Shown piece after piece: positions 50,505-59,590 of a DNA stretch of 64,000 bases. This DNA is from a virus. Positions within the stretch are counted from its first letter, which is position 1, and every line of letters begins with the position of its first letter. The translations under genes and the position numbers were made by a program. The notes beneath the pieces are model-generated. The model was not told the origin of the DNA. It did no database searches and saw only the letters and a list, made by a program, of their open reading frames with translations. The stretch lies in IMG/VR virus record IMGVR_UViG_3300025770_000008, positions 78,975 to 142,974 of that record. The stretch is one strand, 5' to 3'.

Positions 50505-50627
50505 CCGCACCCCTGAGGTGACCTGTCAGCCGCTCCGGCAGCAGGTAGGTCCCTCAGGTTCGAGTGTCTTGAAATTCTAACAACAGGCGCCCAGCCTGGA
50601 GCCCGCTGATTGCGGTAGCAAAGGGAT

Positions 50628-50663
50628 AAAGAAGAGAGGGCGAGCACCCGCTCCTCTTCTTTT
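50628..50663. terminator. Bidirectional terminator T4 between convergent operons
   Basis: AAAGAAGAG (50628-50636) pairs with CTCTTCTTT (50654-50662), with an inner GGG/CCC pairing; T-runs are present in both directions. It separates the rightward 49974 gene from the leftward tail operon. Confidence 0.8.
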
Positions 50664-50675
50664 AGCTACACCAAC

Positions 50676-50690
50676 TATTAGCCGCTAATA
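50676..50690 (+). repeat. Dispersed palindrome copy 10 (TATTAGCCGCTAATA)
   Basis: Perfect arms. It lies between terminator T4 and the stop of the beta-helix tail gene, 1 bp from that stop, where no promoter is expected. Confidence 0.92.
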
Positions 50691-50691
50691 A

Positions 50692-53600
50692 TTAGACGAC
50701 GATGTTGTTGCCTATATCCGGGTTGGTCCCGGCGTCAGTCACTGCGGTGTCAACGATGTTGAACTGCACCACGTTGTCATTCGTAGCGCCACTCAAGTCC
50801 ACGGTAGCCGTGGCGCTCGGCCCGGCACCATCGTAAACCAAGCAGTTGTGCACGATGAGGTTGCCGTCCGTGCTTATGGAGATGAGGCCACCAAGCGTGG
50901 TGTTACCCATGAGGGTGTTCTTGTCACCGGTGTTAATCACAATGCCCGAGGTCTCGTTGTTCCGGATGAAGCTTGAGTTGCCTCCGGTGTACAAGACGTT
51001 CGCGCAGTGGTTGTCACTGATGGAGTGCGCCCCGCCGGCTCCGCCAACCGTGATGTCGCCGGTCATCGTGTTGCCCTGAACGCGGTGACCGATGCCCCCG
51101 TTGATGTCGACTGTCGTGCAGATGTTGTTGTAGACGGAGATGTTGTCTCCCGACGTCACCTGGATTTCATCCGCAACGCGGCAACCCACCACCATGGAGC
51201 CATTGGCGCCAGCCAAGTCAATACCTGAACCGCCGCACACGCCAACGTCACAGTCCTTGACCGACGTGTCCGCGCTGGCAAGGTAAAAGCCTGTGCCGTC
51301 CGCCACGACGACGGTGCACCCCGTGAAGTGGATGTTATCCCCGATAGCCTGAAACCCCATATCGGCTGACGCCTGGACGACGCACCCCACTGCCCGAGAC
51401 CCGGCACCGTTCAGAGAAATACCCACAAACCGAGCATCGCGGACCACTACGTTGCTGACGACGACGACCCCGGTAGGGTCAGTCTTCACGCCCATCACGG
51501 CTGCGTCAGGCGTCGTGCGGTCGATATGAATGAGGCAATCGGAGATGTGCACGGACGCGGTAGCCAGGGCGTCGTCTACCTGGATACCGTGCCCCAAAGC
51601 GTCAAGCACAGTCGCGCCGGAAACGACCCCGTGCTGCTGGAGGTCTTCCAGGAAGATCGACGCATCCGCGAATCCCTCAAGGATGCAGTCGCGGACGACC
51701 GCGGACTCGGCGAACTTAATCTTCACACCGTGCAGGTTATTCGTGTTGTTGTCCGTCCCCGACGCAAGGAACCTGCAGCGCTCCACCAGGACGTCCTCGA
51801 TATCAACCCCGCCCGCGCCCTCAACGATGATGCCGGCACCGGTAAGCGCCGTACCCTGGCAGTCCCGAAACCTAATACGGCCGCCTACCGTAAGGTTGCG
51901 AAGAGTCGCAAAAGCGCTCCCGCCCGTAAGCACGCAGTCCTCAACCGACAGGCCGTAAAGGCTCCCGCTACTGGCGTCGAAGACGGAGGCCGTTGGCTCA
52001 GCTGGAGTGGCTGCGGCAGCCGCGGTACCTCCCCAGATAAAGTCGAGCCCCTTAAACTCCAACCCGCCTTTTCCGTTTAAGTCGAACAGCGCCGAGTCGT
52101 CTGCAGACCAAGTAATTCGTGGGCGGGCCGCGGTGAGCGAGCCCACAGGGCCTCCGCCAACAATCGCGATGTTGTCCACCGGAATAGCCAGGGGTACCGT
52201 CACGCCCTTGTTACCGTCCGACGCCTCCGTCGTTGAGCCCACCACCCTAATGCGCCACGCGAAATTGCCAACGGCTGACGAGCCGGTAGCGTCCACCTGG
52301 ATGAGTTCAATCATCCGGAGGGCCTCACCGATGGTGGGAAAGGCGGCGCGCTCGTTATGGTACGCCGCGTCCAGGGCGCCCGCGCCCGTGAAGCTGCCCA
52401 CGGTGATGTCGATGCGCTGGTCAAGGCGGCTAAGCGGCTGCGTGTACGCTGCAATCTGGGTAATGCTGGTGGCGTCTGTAGTCACCTTGGCCAGAATGAC
52501 CCGGCCACCCGAACTCAGAACCTGCCCCGAGACATCCGCCTCTGCCGTAACCGTCCGCGTAGTTTCCGTCCACACCAAGTACTCGACAGCAGAAGGGGTA
52601 ATGTCCACCGCCACTTCCGCCACCGCATACGCGGCGCCGTGCACGTAGACGAGGCACGCCCCAATAGCGGCCTTGAACGGGTTGGTGACCACGTAGCCAA
52701 CGACGTCCGTGAGGTCCTCGTCCATCCCCGCATCGAGAACGGCATCAGCCGCGCCCACCGAACTCACCGCGGAGAAGTACCAAGTCCCCGACGCACGCTG
52801 AACGGCAATCACGTCGCCGTTCGCAAGGGGCACACCGTTCTCAAGGTCACCGGCGTCGTGGCGCTTAATCTTGTCGTCCGCCTCGGTGATGGTGAAGTTG
52901 AACGCCGACTTCACAGCCAGACCCAGCGAGAGCCCGGCCGTGGACATCGGGAAGCCAATCGGGTCGCTGGGACCGATGAGCCCGTCGCCCAGCATGCGCT
53001 GGCTAGAGCCCGCGCCCTGGAGCGCCCCCGTCAGCCCCTGCGTAGTGCCTGCCAGTATCGACTTAACCTGCAATGGCAGTACGTTGTGGTCAGCACTGCT
53101 GAACGGGATCTTGTTCCCCAATCCGGTGTGCCCGTCAGAGAAGCCGAATCCTGCGGAGCTACCCGTATTGGTCCAGTGCAGTCGCGCCTGCAGCGCACGT
53201 GCCTCGTTGGTCAGGCCCAGCGTGCGGTTGAGGGCTCCGATGTAGGCTTCGTCGTTAGTCTCGTGCGTACCGAACAGCGCGTTGATAACCGCAGCTGCAT
53301 CACGGTCGCGAATGGTGATGGCGTCGACACCACCGCCCTGCTGGCGCAGCTCGATGCCCTCCTTCACCCCAGCACCCGAGGGCAAGAGCAACGTGAGCGG
53401 TCGAGACGCATGCATCTCAATGAAGCGACCGGCACCCTGGTACCGGGAGTATTGGTCTCGGTCCAGCAGGTTCCAATACGAGTCGTTCAGCCCGCCGGAC
53501 AGAAACCGGTCGGCGCCAACATCGTCGTCTAGGATTGGTGCGTGCTCAATGGAGGTGACCCGAAAGGTGTCCCCGCCTGCAGAGAAGCCGGAGCCCTCCC

Positions 53601-55386
53601 CAACATGGCCACCTACAACAATCGGCGCAGACGACCAGTCATCCTCAGGTGCCCACTCACTGGCCGAGCCGAAGGTCTTGCGCACTCGCTGCAGGACCAT
53701 CACGTTCCCGGCGACTGAGACTATGAGCGCCCGCGTAATCGGCGCGCTCGGCTCGTCCCGGTTGTAGAGCCCCAAGTTCGCACCGGCAGTCGCACCGGCA
53801 GCCTCAAGCAGGAGCGCTCCGTCGTCATTGGTAACGGTGACTTTCCAGAGGTCCTCGCCAAGCACGCGAGCCGTGGGAGCCATCGACGTGTTCACGCCGC
53901 CCACAAGGCTGGTGGCCGCAGCTTGGTTGCCGACCTTCGCGTCCTTCATCCACGTCCGCAGGCGCACCTGCTCCGAGCGGCTCAGCCCAAGACGGGTAGA
54001 CGGGTCTTCCGACAGCCCCGGTGCAGCCGACATGCCCTGGCTCTGGAGGCGCTCACGGAAGGTAGAGAGCGTCCGACAGTCCACGCCGTAGTCGCCACCG
54101 ATGAGGTCGCCGTAGGTGTAAATCAGCTCGGGGGACAAGGCGAACCCAGGCGGGCTGACGATGTAGACGTTCCCGGCCGCCTGATTCGGGTCGAACCGCA
54201 CAGGCGAACCAGCGTGCTCGACCGCGGAGATGAGGGAGTTCGTCGTCGCCTGCGAGTAGAGCCGCGTGCCGTTGAGCAGGCCGTGGTTCTCCACGACGCC
54301 AGACTCTTGGTCCCACAGGCCGACCTGCCCCGACTGGAGGCTACCTGTGAAGTCCCCGCTGTCGTTGTTGACGCCAACCGCCTTGCCGTCGACCAAGAAC
54401 TCCTCAGACGAAGACGCGGGCAAGAGCCACAAGTCATTGCCGACGATGTACACGCAGTACGCGAAGTTGTCCCGCTCGTCCGCCGTGGAGGCCGCGGCTT
54501 GGTTCGGGGGCGTCTGCCACTCGACCCGGTCGCCTGCAGTGAACTGTGTGCCGTCACCCACAGTCACCTTGTGCAAGCCACCGCGGGTCAGGACAGCCTT
54601 GTCCCCTGTGCCGGCAGCGCCTGTGTCCTCAGACGGCATGACGTAGGCGATGCGGTAGAGCCCTGCATTGCCGCCGTTGGCCGCCTCGACGTAACAGCCG
54701 GGGCGTGCATAGCGACTGGCGAACGTGGCCGCCTTGAGGCGCACACCGTCGTAGTCCCACGACGAGGCCGCGACGATACCGTTGTCCGAGTTACCCAAGT
54801 ACGGGGGCAGGTCCGAGCCGACCCGCCGCATGGGCGCGCACGCCTTCGGGTAACGCCGCGTCGGAGAACCCGTGGTAGCAATCGTGCGAAAGACCGAGCT
54901 GGCTCCGCCGCCGCCCGTGTTGAACCGGACATCGACGGGCTCACGAATCTCCGTGACTCCGTCCGCGTCCTGGCGAACAAGCCGGATGCACTCAGACAGC
55001 TGCTCAGCGAACAAGCCGTGGTAGAGCCACACAGCGGCGGCGTCTATCCCACCGGACGCGTCACCGAGGTTGATGGCCGTCGCACCTTGCGTGACGCCCG
55101 CCAGAGCCTCAAAGCCGAACTGGTCCGCACCACCGTCAGTCTGCTGGGGCTCCAAGAAGTCGTCCCGCAGCACCGGGCTGTCGAGCAGGCTGGCGACGTA
55201 GTCATTATTAGCGGCTAATGCCGAGAGCGCTCGACTGACCGCGTCGTGCGAGAAGTTCTCACCGTTGGTGAACAGCTTCGCGCCCGGCGAGGGCGCGGTG
55301 AACGGCGTGCCCGTGGCGGCGGAAGGAATCGACGTGAGCGCCGTGTGCGCGTTGGTGTTCCCAGCGAGCTTACCGAAGTACTTCAT
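50692..55386 (-). CDS. Tail spike / receptor-binding protein with right-handed beta-helix
   Basis: 1564 residues. The C-terminal 450 residues or so consist of short regular turns rich in N, D, G, V and C (VEDCVLTGG, VERCRFLAS, VRDCILEGF, ISDCLIHID, VVGCRVADE), the hallmark of pectate-lyase-type parallel beta-helices. The N-terminal 1000 residues are mixed beta-rich domains without a named family. It is the most 3-prime gene of the leftward tail operon. It probably binds or cleaves host surface glycans; no catalytic residues can be named. An imperfect palindrome copy lies near its 5-prime end. Confidence 0.75.
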   Translation of the reverse strand: MKYFGKLAGNTNAHTALTSIPSAATGTPFTAPSPGAKLFTNGENFSHDAVSRALSALAANNDYVASLLDSPVLRDDFLEPQQTDGGADQFGFEALAGVTQGATAINLGDASGGIDAAAVWLYHGLFAEQLSECIRLVRQDADGVTEIREPVDVRFNTGGGGASSVFRTIATTGSPTRRYPKACAPMRRVGSDLPPYLGNSDNGIVAASSWDYDGVRLKAATFASRYARPGCYVEAANGGNAGLYRIAYVMPSEDTGAAGTGDKAVLTRGGLHKVTVGDGTQFTAGDRVEWQTPPNQAAASTADERDNFAYCVYIVGNDLWLLPASSSEEFLVDGKAVGVNNDSGDFTGSLQSGQVGLWDQESGVVENHGLLNGTRLYSQATTNSLISAVEHAGSPVRFDPNQAAGNVYIVSPPGFALSPELIYTYGDLIGGDYGVDCRTLSTFRERLQSQGMSAAPGLSEDPSTRLGLSRSEQVRLRTWMKDAKVGNQAAATSLVGGVNTSMAPTARVLGEDLWKVTVTNDDGALLLEAAGATAGANLGLYNRDEPSAPITRALIVSVAGNVMVLQRVRKTFGSASEWAPEDDWSSAPIVVGGHVGEGSGFSAGGDTFRVTSIEHAPILDDDVGADRFLSGGLNDSYWNLLDRDQYSRYQGAGRFIEMHASRPLTLLLPSGAGVKEGIELRQQGGGVDAITIRDRDAAAVINALFGTHETNDEAYIGALNRTLGLTNEARALQARLHWTNTGSSAGFGFSDGHTGLGNKIPFSSADHNVLPLQVKSILAGTTQGLTGALQGAGSSQRMLGDGLIGPSDPIGFPMSTAGLSLGLAVKSAFNFTITEADDKIKRHDAGDLENGVPLANGDVIAVQRASGTWYFSAVSSVGAADAVLDAGMDEDLTDVVGYVVTNPFKAAIGACLVYVHGAAYAVAEVAVDITPSAVEYLVWTETTRTVTAEADVSGQVLSSGGRVILAKVTTDATSITQIAAYTQPLSRLDQRIDITVGSFTGAGALDAAYHNERAAFPTIGEALRMIELIQVDATGSSAVGNFAWRIRVVGSTTEASDGNKGVTVPLAIPVDNIAIVGGGPVGSLTAARPRITWSADDSALFDLNGKGGLEFKGLDFIWGGTAAAAATPAEPTASVFDASSGSLYGLSVEDCVLTGGSAFATLRNLTVGGRIRFRDCQGTALTGAGIIVEGAGGVDIEDVLVERCRFLASGTDNNTNNLHGVKIKFAESAVVRDCILEGFADASIFLEDLQQHGVVSGATVLDALGHGIQVDDALATASVHISDCLIHIDRTTPDAAVMGVKTDPTGVVVVSNVVVRDARFVGISLNGAGSRAVGCVVQASADMGFQAIGDNIHFTGCTVVVADGTGFYLASADTSVKDCDVGVCGGSGIDLAGANGSMVVGCRVADEIQVTSGDNISVYNNICTTVDINGGIGHRVQGNTMTGDITVGGAGGAHSISDNHCANVLYTGGNSSFIRNNETSGIVINTGDKNTLMGNTTLGGLISISTDGNLIVHNCLVYDGAGPSATATVDLSGATNDNVVQFNIVDTAVTDAGTNPDIGNNIVV
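55206..55220 (-). repeat. Dispersed palindrome copy 11 (TATTAGCGGCTAATG)
   Basis: One mismatch at the last base of the 15-mer. It lies inside the beta-helix tail gene, in codons for LAANND on the minus strand. The only imperfect outer arm among the twelve. Confidence 0.8.
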
Positions 55387-55420
55387 GTCAGTTCCACACA
55401 GCCTTCTACCGCGTCCAGAC

Positions 55421-56050
55421 TCATAGACGTAATTCCCAGTTCACCCGCAACACCGTGTTAGGCGTCACGGGTATGGCCGAGAAAGTGTTGTACGCCACCA
55501 ACCGATTCACATCGGTCGGCGTCACCAAAGCCGGGTTGGCCGTCGACAGGTAGAGCCCCGCCTCAGAGACAGGCGCGTTCGTTCCAACGAGGATGCCCGA
55601 CGTGTACGAAGTGCTCAGGGCGTAGGACACCTCCGACTCGACGAAGTCGGCGATGAAGGCAGTCCGGAAGTCCCCGGGAAAGAACACGTTGCTCGGGTAA
55701 GACTGGTCGAGCACCTTCTTCAACCACGTCTTGACCCCGCCACCCGTCTGGCTGACAGGGATGGGGTCTTCGAGCGCGGTGACCGTAACCGTCTCCGGCT
55801 GAGTGTTGGCGAAGTTGGCGTCCGTCTGAAGGGCGCCTCCGCAGCCCAAGCCGATATACGCCACCTTCTCCGTTGCGTGCGGCGTCGGCGGGTCGACCGA
55901 GTAGTCCGACGCGCCGAGCATCTTGGCCAGCCACGCACGGCCCGTGTTCACGAAGACGTTGTGGGACTCACGCGTGTGCGCCAGGACCCCGTCCTCGTAA
56001 GCGCGGACCACGACGTTGGCAGAGATGTTGAAGTTCTCTGTGAGCTTCAC
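55421..56050 (-). CDS. Tail/baseplate-associated beta-rich protein
   Basis: 209 residues, MKLTENFNISANVVVRAYED at the start, beta-rich throughout, with HNVFVNTGRAWLAKMLGASD and VSEAGLYLSTANPALVTPT. I recall this outline from small fibre-connector or tail-tip proteins whose middle reads as VSEAGLF/Y, but cannot name a family securely. It lies between the beta-helix tail gene and the HNH endonuclease. A structural role at the tail tip is inferred. Confidence 0.6.
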   Translation of the reverse strand: MKLTENFNISANVVVRAYEDGVLAHTRESHNVFVNTGRAWLAKMLGASDYSVDPPTPHATEKVAYIGLGCGGALQTDANFANTQPETVTVTALEDPIPVSQTGGGVKTWLKKVLDQSYPSNVFFPGDFRTAFIADFVESEVSYALSTSYTSGILVGTNAPVSEAGLYLSTANPALVTPTDVNRLVAYNTFSAIPVTPNTVLRVNWELRL

Positions 56051-56071
56051 TTGAACGCGCCCCTCTCAAAA

Positions 56072-56596
56072 TTACGCAACATGAGCCCAACTCCTACGCA
56101 AGATGATGTTGCGGGCCTGAACATTCGTGACACCGTACTGCCTACCCAGCTCTGAGTAACTCAGCTTACCTTCAGGGCAGCTCCCGGGCTTTCCCCACCC
56201 ATGCTCAGCCCAGTCAGCGCGCATCGCTAGAACGACAGCTTCGGTGAGCTTCACCGTGTTGGAGATGTCAGAGCCGCAGGCCGTACGCTTCTTGGCGTCA
56301 CGGTCACTCATGTTGTCCGCGGGAGTACCCAACCACAGGTGGTCCGGGTTCACGCAACCGGGGTTGTCACAAGCGTGGCCGACGAAGAGCTTCCCGGGCT
56401 TGCGCCCGTTGCCGAACTCGAAGGCCAAGCGGTGCGCCTTGTACGTCTTACCCCTGAAGCTGAGTCGGCCATAACCCTTGGTGTCGTGGCCACCCTCCCA
56501 GGTCCAGCAGTCTCCGGGGTTGTTACCGGGGGCTGCTCGATGCCGGAAGCGCGCCTCCAGAGATAGCTTTGCCCACCCGTCAGGTCGTGCCCCCAT
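56072..56596 (-). CDS. HNH homing endonuclease (free-standing)
   Basis: 174 residues from ATG at 56596, which overlaps the endolysin stop (TAATG). GYGRLSFRGKTYKAHRLAFE is the typical lead-in, and VGHACDNPGCVNPDHLWLGT gives the HNH centre (His74, Asn83, His86 with Cys76 and Cys81). TPADNMSDRD follows as in the HNH_3 type. The C-terminal part (LSYSELGRQYGVTNVQARNI) looks like a small HTH for target binding. Free-standing HNH genes are common selfish elements in phages; here it is inserted between lysis and tail genes. Confidence 0.9.
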   Translation of the reverse strand: MGARPDGWAKLSLEARFRHRAAPGNNPGDCWTWEGGHDTKGYGRLSFRGKTYKAHRLAFEFGNGRKPGKLFVGHACDNPGCVNPDHLWLGTPADNMSDRDAKKRTACGSDISNTVKLTEAVVLAMRADWAEHGWGKPGSCPEGKLSYSELGRQYGVTNVQARNIILRRSWAHVA

Positions 56597-57330
56597 TACT
56601 TCCAGACCCCCGAATACTCCATGTGCATGTCGTCCGGCGTGCTCCACCGACCGCCCCACGCCCAGCCGGCTTGCTCGAAGGTTTCGACAAAGCCCATGTG
56701 CTTCCGCAGCATGGTGTCAGTCTTCCCGTACCCGTTGAGCCGTGCGTCGAAGTCGACCGCGATGCCCCAGGAATGCCTGGACAGCGGCTTCGTCGGATTC
56801 CACATCATGTGGCGCGGGACCCAAGAGCCAACCCGCTCGGGGACGTAGCCCCCGGCGGCGCAAGCGGCCCTGAACAGGTCAGCGAACCCGACTGCAACCT
56901 TCTTGTTCAGCCAGACATGCCGACCGATGTGGAGGTCTACCTTGACGATATTGGCATACGACCAACTCTTCGAGATGATGATGCCGCCCTTTTGGGCGGG
57001 GTTCTCCTTGTACTCGAAGTCGCCGTAGGTCCGCTTGACCACGTCCCTAGACAAGAGTGTAGGGAACGCCGACTCGGGGACCTCGACAGCAGACGGGACG
57101 ACCGCTTCAGGTGCGATACCGCCTACCAGCGACTCAATGACCGAGCGGGTCATGGGGCCGCACAGCGAGTCGACTGTGAGCTTGTGTGCCTCCTGGAACT
57201 CCCGTGTGCCAAGGCCGACGAGGTACACCAGAGCGTCCTCGCTCAGCTCCTTGAGGGCTACCCGGTTGTACGCGTCCGCGTTCACCACGCTTGTTACCTC
57301 TGCAATCACATCCGAGATTTCAGACAACAT
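56596..57330 (-). CDS. Endolysin, M15-type peptidase with peptidoglycan-binding N-terminus
   Basis: 244 residues. Residues 42-68 (TREFQEAHKLTVDSLCGPMT) resemble a peptidoglycan-binding (PG_binding_1) repeat. The C-terminal domain is a VanY/L-Ala-D-Glu-type peptidase: SRHSWGIAVDFD gives His186 and Asp193, and DDMHMEYS gives His236, the zinc triad of M15 enzymes. It cleaves peptide cross-bridges at lysis. There is no signal peptide, so a holin or similar is needed; none is adjacent. It starts 3 nt from the fibre gene's stop. Confidence 0.9.
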   Translation of the reverse strand: MLSEISDVIAEVTSVVNADAYNRVALKELSEDALVYLVGLGTREFQEAHKLTVDSLCGPMTRSVIESLVGGIAPEAVVPSAVEVPESAFPTLLSRDVVKRTYGDFEYKENPAQKGGIIISKSWSYANIVKVDLHIGRHVWLNKKVAVGFADLFRAACAAGGYVPERVGSWVPRHMMWNPTKPLSRHSWGIAVDFDARLNGYGKTDTMLRKHMGFVETFEQAGWAWGGRWSTPDDMHMEYSGVWK

Positions 57331-57333
57331 ACG

Positions 57334-59235
57334 CTAGTACCCCGGGACGGCGGCAAGGGATTTGAACGCGAGCATGTACACACGTGGCAGCTCAGCCGCC
57401 GTTTCCGAGTTTACCCGAACAGCCAGCCTGCCCGCAGTAGCGACCACCCCGGTGTACCGGTACATGAAGCTCGGTAGCTGCCCTGGCAGGGCATAGTAGA
57501 CATCCAGGTCGGTGCCCGTCCGCTCCAGGAAGATGTCGTACGTAGTGCCCCGCCAGAACTCGATGCGCATGCTGGCGCCTGGGTTGGTGTCGTTGTCCCA
57601 GTAGTCGGTGGCTGTGACGCCGCTCATCGGACCGAAAGCGTAGTCGGCCGCTTCTTGGAGGTCGGAAAACAGCCCCCCACCGAACCAGTTGTCTGTATCC
57701 ACGTCGGTGACGCCATTGAGGAAGGCGAAAGACGTCTGAAACCGTGTGGCGTTGTTCAGGTCAATGCCCTGCGGGAGCGAGACAGCGAGGCGCATCGCAT
57801 ACACGAAGTCCGTCGCGGGGGTGTTAGTGGTGTGAACCACCCCCTGGGCCTGCAGGGCGTCCGTCAGGACCATGCGGATGATCGTGCCGTTCACATCCAC
57901 GGTGTCCCGTGTAGCCAGCGCCTGATCCCCACCATACCCGCTGGCGTCGGCCCACTCCGCCAGCACGGGCGTGGCGCCTGTGTACGCCCAGTCTCCGACG
58001 CCCACGCCATCGCCCGCCGCAGACGGGGTAGCGGGCGCCCAGCGCGAATTGCCGTTATCCCAGGCCAGCACCTGTGTGTCTGTCGGGGCGTCCGTGTGGA
58101 CCGTACGGCCCTGGAGCTGGGTAGCGTTATGGACCAGCGTCGTCGGGTCCCAGCGCGTATTGCCGTTGTCCCACACCAACGCTTGGCCGTCCGTGGGTGC
58201 GTCCGTGTGAACGGTGCTGCCCTGGAGCTGCGTGGCATTGTGGACGAGGGTAGTCGGGTCCCACCGGCTGTTCCCGTTGTCCCAGGCCATGACCTGCCCG
58301 TCTGTGGGCGCGTCGGTATGAACTGCGTAGCCTTGTAGCTGTGTGGCGTTGTGGGTCTCCACCGCGTACGTGTCCGGAGCGCCGTCGAACCACACCATGC
58401 CCGCGGTAGCGGTCACCATGGTAGACGCCGCCTTCTGGAGGCAGTAGCCGACCTGCCGCGTGAAGTCACCGACGTCCTTCGCCATCAGCCCCCCGTTCGA
58501 GATGTAGACCGGGTCGTTCTCGGCCGTGTACCCCGACGTGTCCAAGGGGAAGTAGCCCCGCAGCATCAGCATGCCTGTGGCGCCGTTGGCGACCGTTCCC
58601 AGCCACGCACCAATCGAGGCATCCCCAATGGCCGCCTGTGTGCCGAGCGCCGTTCCCGTCTGGGCAACGATGTCCGTCAGGTGGGCGGACATGGCGTCAC
58701 CGTCTGCGCCAGCCCCAGAGAAGCGGGCGTAGTCCGTGACCTGCGACAAGTCCCCCGCCGACCGCTCCGCGCCGGTACCGTTGATGGCCATGACAGCCAT
58801 GCGCCCACCAAGGACTTGCTGGAGGCGGCGGAGGTGCTGCTCGATAGACCGGGACCAGCCTGTCTGGTCCGTGTACTGGCCGCCCTCGCGTGGGGCCGGA
58901 AGAGCCTCAGCCCCGTACCCGCTGGCAATCTCAAAGAGGCCGGAAAGAGTGACTTGGTCGCCGCCTGTCTCCGTCACGATACAGATGACGAGGTACCGCC
59001 CCGCTACCTTGGGCGTGAACGTCTTGTCCTCCAACGTCGAGGACAGCCCAGAAAGCCCCAGCCCGGCCGGGTGGTGTTCCGGCCCGTACAGGAAGAAACC
59101 CTCCCCATCACCGGGGGCGTCGTAGTCACCCCAGACGGCCCCAACCGACAACGCGACTGTTACCTGCACATTCGCGGGACGGTTCTGCAGGACCTGCTGA
59201 GGTCCTGTCGCGTCCTCCATCGTAAGCGTAGCCAT
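57334..59235 (-). CDS. Tail fibre protein with tandem repeats
   Basis: 633 residues. N-terminal beta domains (to about 170) are followed by three 37-residue repeats, HNATQLQG..VHTDAPTDGQ..WDNGN.RWDPTTLV (about residues 295-405), typical of phage fibre shafts or adhesin stalks. The C-terminal 220 residues form a jelly-roll-like end (TRFQTSFAFLNGVTDVDTDN). It sits between the endolysin and the 113-aa gene. It probably makes a side or tail fibre that binds the host surface. Confidence 0.75.
   Translation of the reverse strand: MATLTMEDATGPQQVLQNRPANVQVTVALSVGAVWGDYDAPGDGEGFFLYGPEHHPAGLGLSGLSSTLEDKTFTPKVAGRYLVICIVTETGGDQVTLSGLFEIASGYGAEALPAPREGGQYTDQTGWSRSIEQHLRRLQQVLGGRMAVMAINGTGAERSAGDLSQVTDYARFSGAGADGDAMSAHLTDIVAQTGTALGTQAAIGDASIGAWLGTVANGATGMLMLRGYFPLDTSGYTAENDPVYISNGGLMAKDVGDFTRQVGYCLQKAASTMVTATAGMVWFDGAPDTYAVETHNATQLQGYAVHTDAPTDGQVMAWDNGNSRWDPTTLVHNATQLQGSTVHTDAPTDGQALVWDNGNTRWDPTTLVHNATQLQGRTVHTDAPTDTQVLAWDNGNSRWAPATPSAAGDGVGVGDWAYTGATPVLAEWADASGYGGDQALATRDTVDVNGTIIRMVLTDALQAQGVVHTTNTPATDFVYAMRLAVSLPQGIDLNNATRFQTSFAFLNGVTDVDTDNWFGGGLFSDLQEAADYAFGPMSGVTATDYWDNDTNPGASMRIEFWRGTTYDIFLERTGTDLDVYYALPGQLPSFMYRYTGVVATAGRLAVRVNSETAAELPRVYMLAFKSLAAVPGY
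58022..58352 (-). repeat. Three tandem 111-bp coding repeats
   Basis: Three copies of a 37-codon unit in the fibre gene, differing by a few codons (QGYAVHTD, QGSTVHTD, QGRTVHTD). Such arrays can expand or contract by recombination and change shaft length. Confidence 0.85.
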
Positions 59236-59246
59236 CGTTCACCAAT

Positions 59247-59261
59247 TATTAGCGGCTAATA
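59247..59261 (-). repeat. Dispersed palindrome copy 12 (TATTAGCGGCTAATA)
   Basis: Perfect arms. It lies between the fibre start and the end of the 113-aa gene, overlapping the latter's stop codon by a few bases. Confidence 0.92.
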
Positions 59262-59590
59262 GCCGCCAGCTTGTGGAGGACTGTAGCGCGTCGCTGGAGG
59301 GACATGCTGCCCTTCTTCTCCAGCGCCCTCTTCGTGTCCCGAACCAGTTGTGGGGCCGAGCCTACCAGCCACCCAGCGCCTCCGCCGGTAACGGCCCGCT
59401 CCAAAAGGTGCCAGAGAGCGCGGCGTTTCTTCAGCTTCGCCGCGACCCCGAGACCTCGCAGGGCCTTGGCGCTCTTGTAGGCTTTGCGCCCACCGTGCAG
59501 GCCGGAAGCAGCCCCAAGACCGGTGCCCAATGCGGTGCCCAATCCAGGCCCCGCATTCACCCAATTTCGCTTCTTCTTCTCCGCCATCAC
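59249..59590 (-). CDS. Small basic virion-type protein with C-terminal VLHKLA motif
   Basis: 113 residues. Gly/Ala-rich start (NAGPGLGTALGTGLGAASGL) followed by basic helices. The C-terminus reads LQRRATVLHKLAAISR, which resembles the ARKxxVLEKLA tag found at the N-terminus of the small proteins at 119-2030, but here at the opposite end. It overlaps the end of the giant tail gene by 4 nt and its stop overlaps palindrome copy 12. Internal virion protein by analogy. Confidence 0.6.
   Translation of the reverse strand: MMAEKKKRNWVNAGPGLGTALGTGLGAASGLHGGRKAYKSAKALRGLGVAAKLKKRRALWHLLERAVTGGGAGWLVGSAPQLVRDTKRALEKKGSMSLQRRATVLHKLAAISR

Noticed and set aside
50602-50630. Further promoter ending in GATAAA at 50625
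   Set aside because: The -10-like box fits, but no TGCAAA-like box lies 16-17 nt upstream and the sequence is part of terminator T4.
7244-59261. Dispersed palindromes as a CRISPR array or insertion-sequence ends
   Set aside because: Spacing is kilobases and irregular, no spacers or transposase are present, and no target-site duplications were seen.
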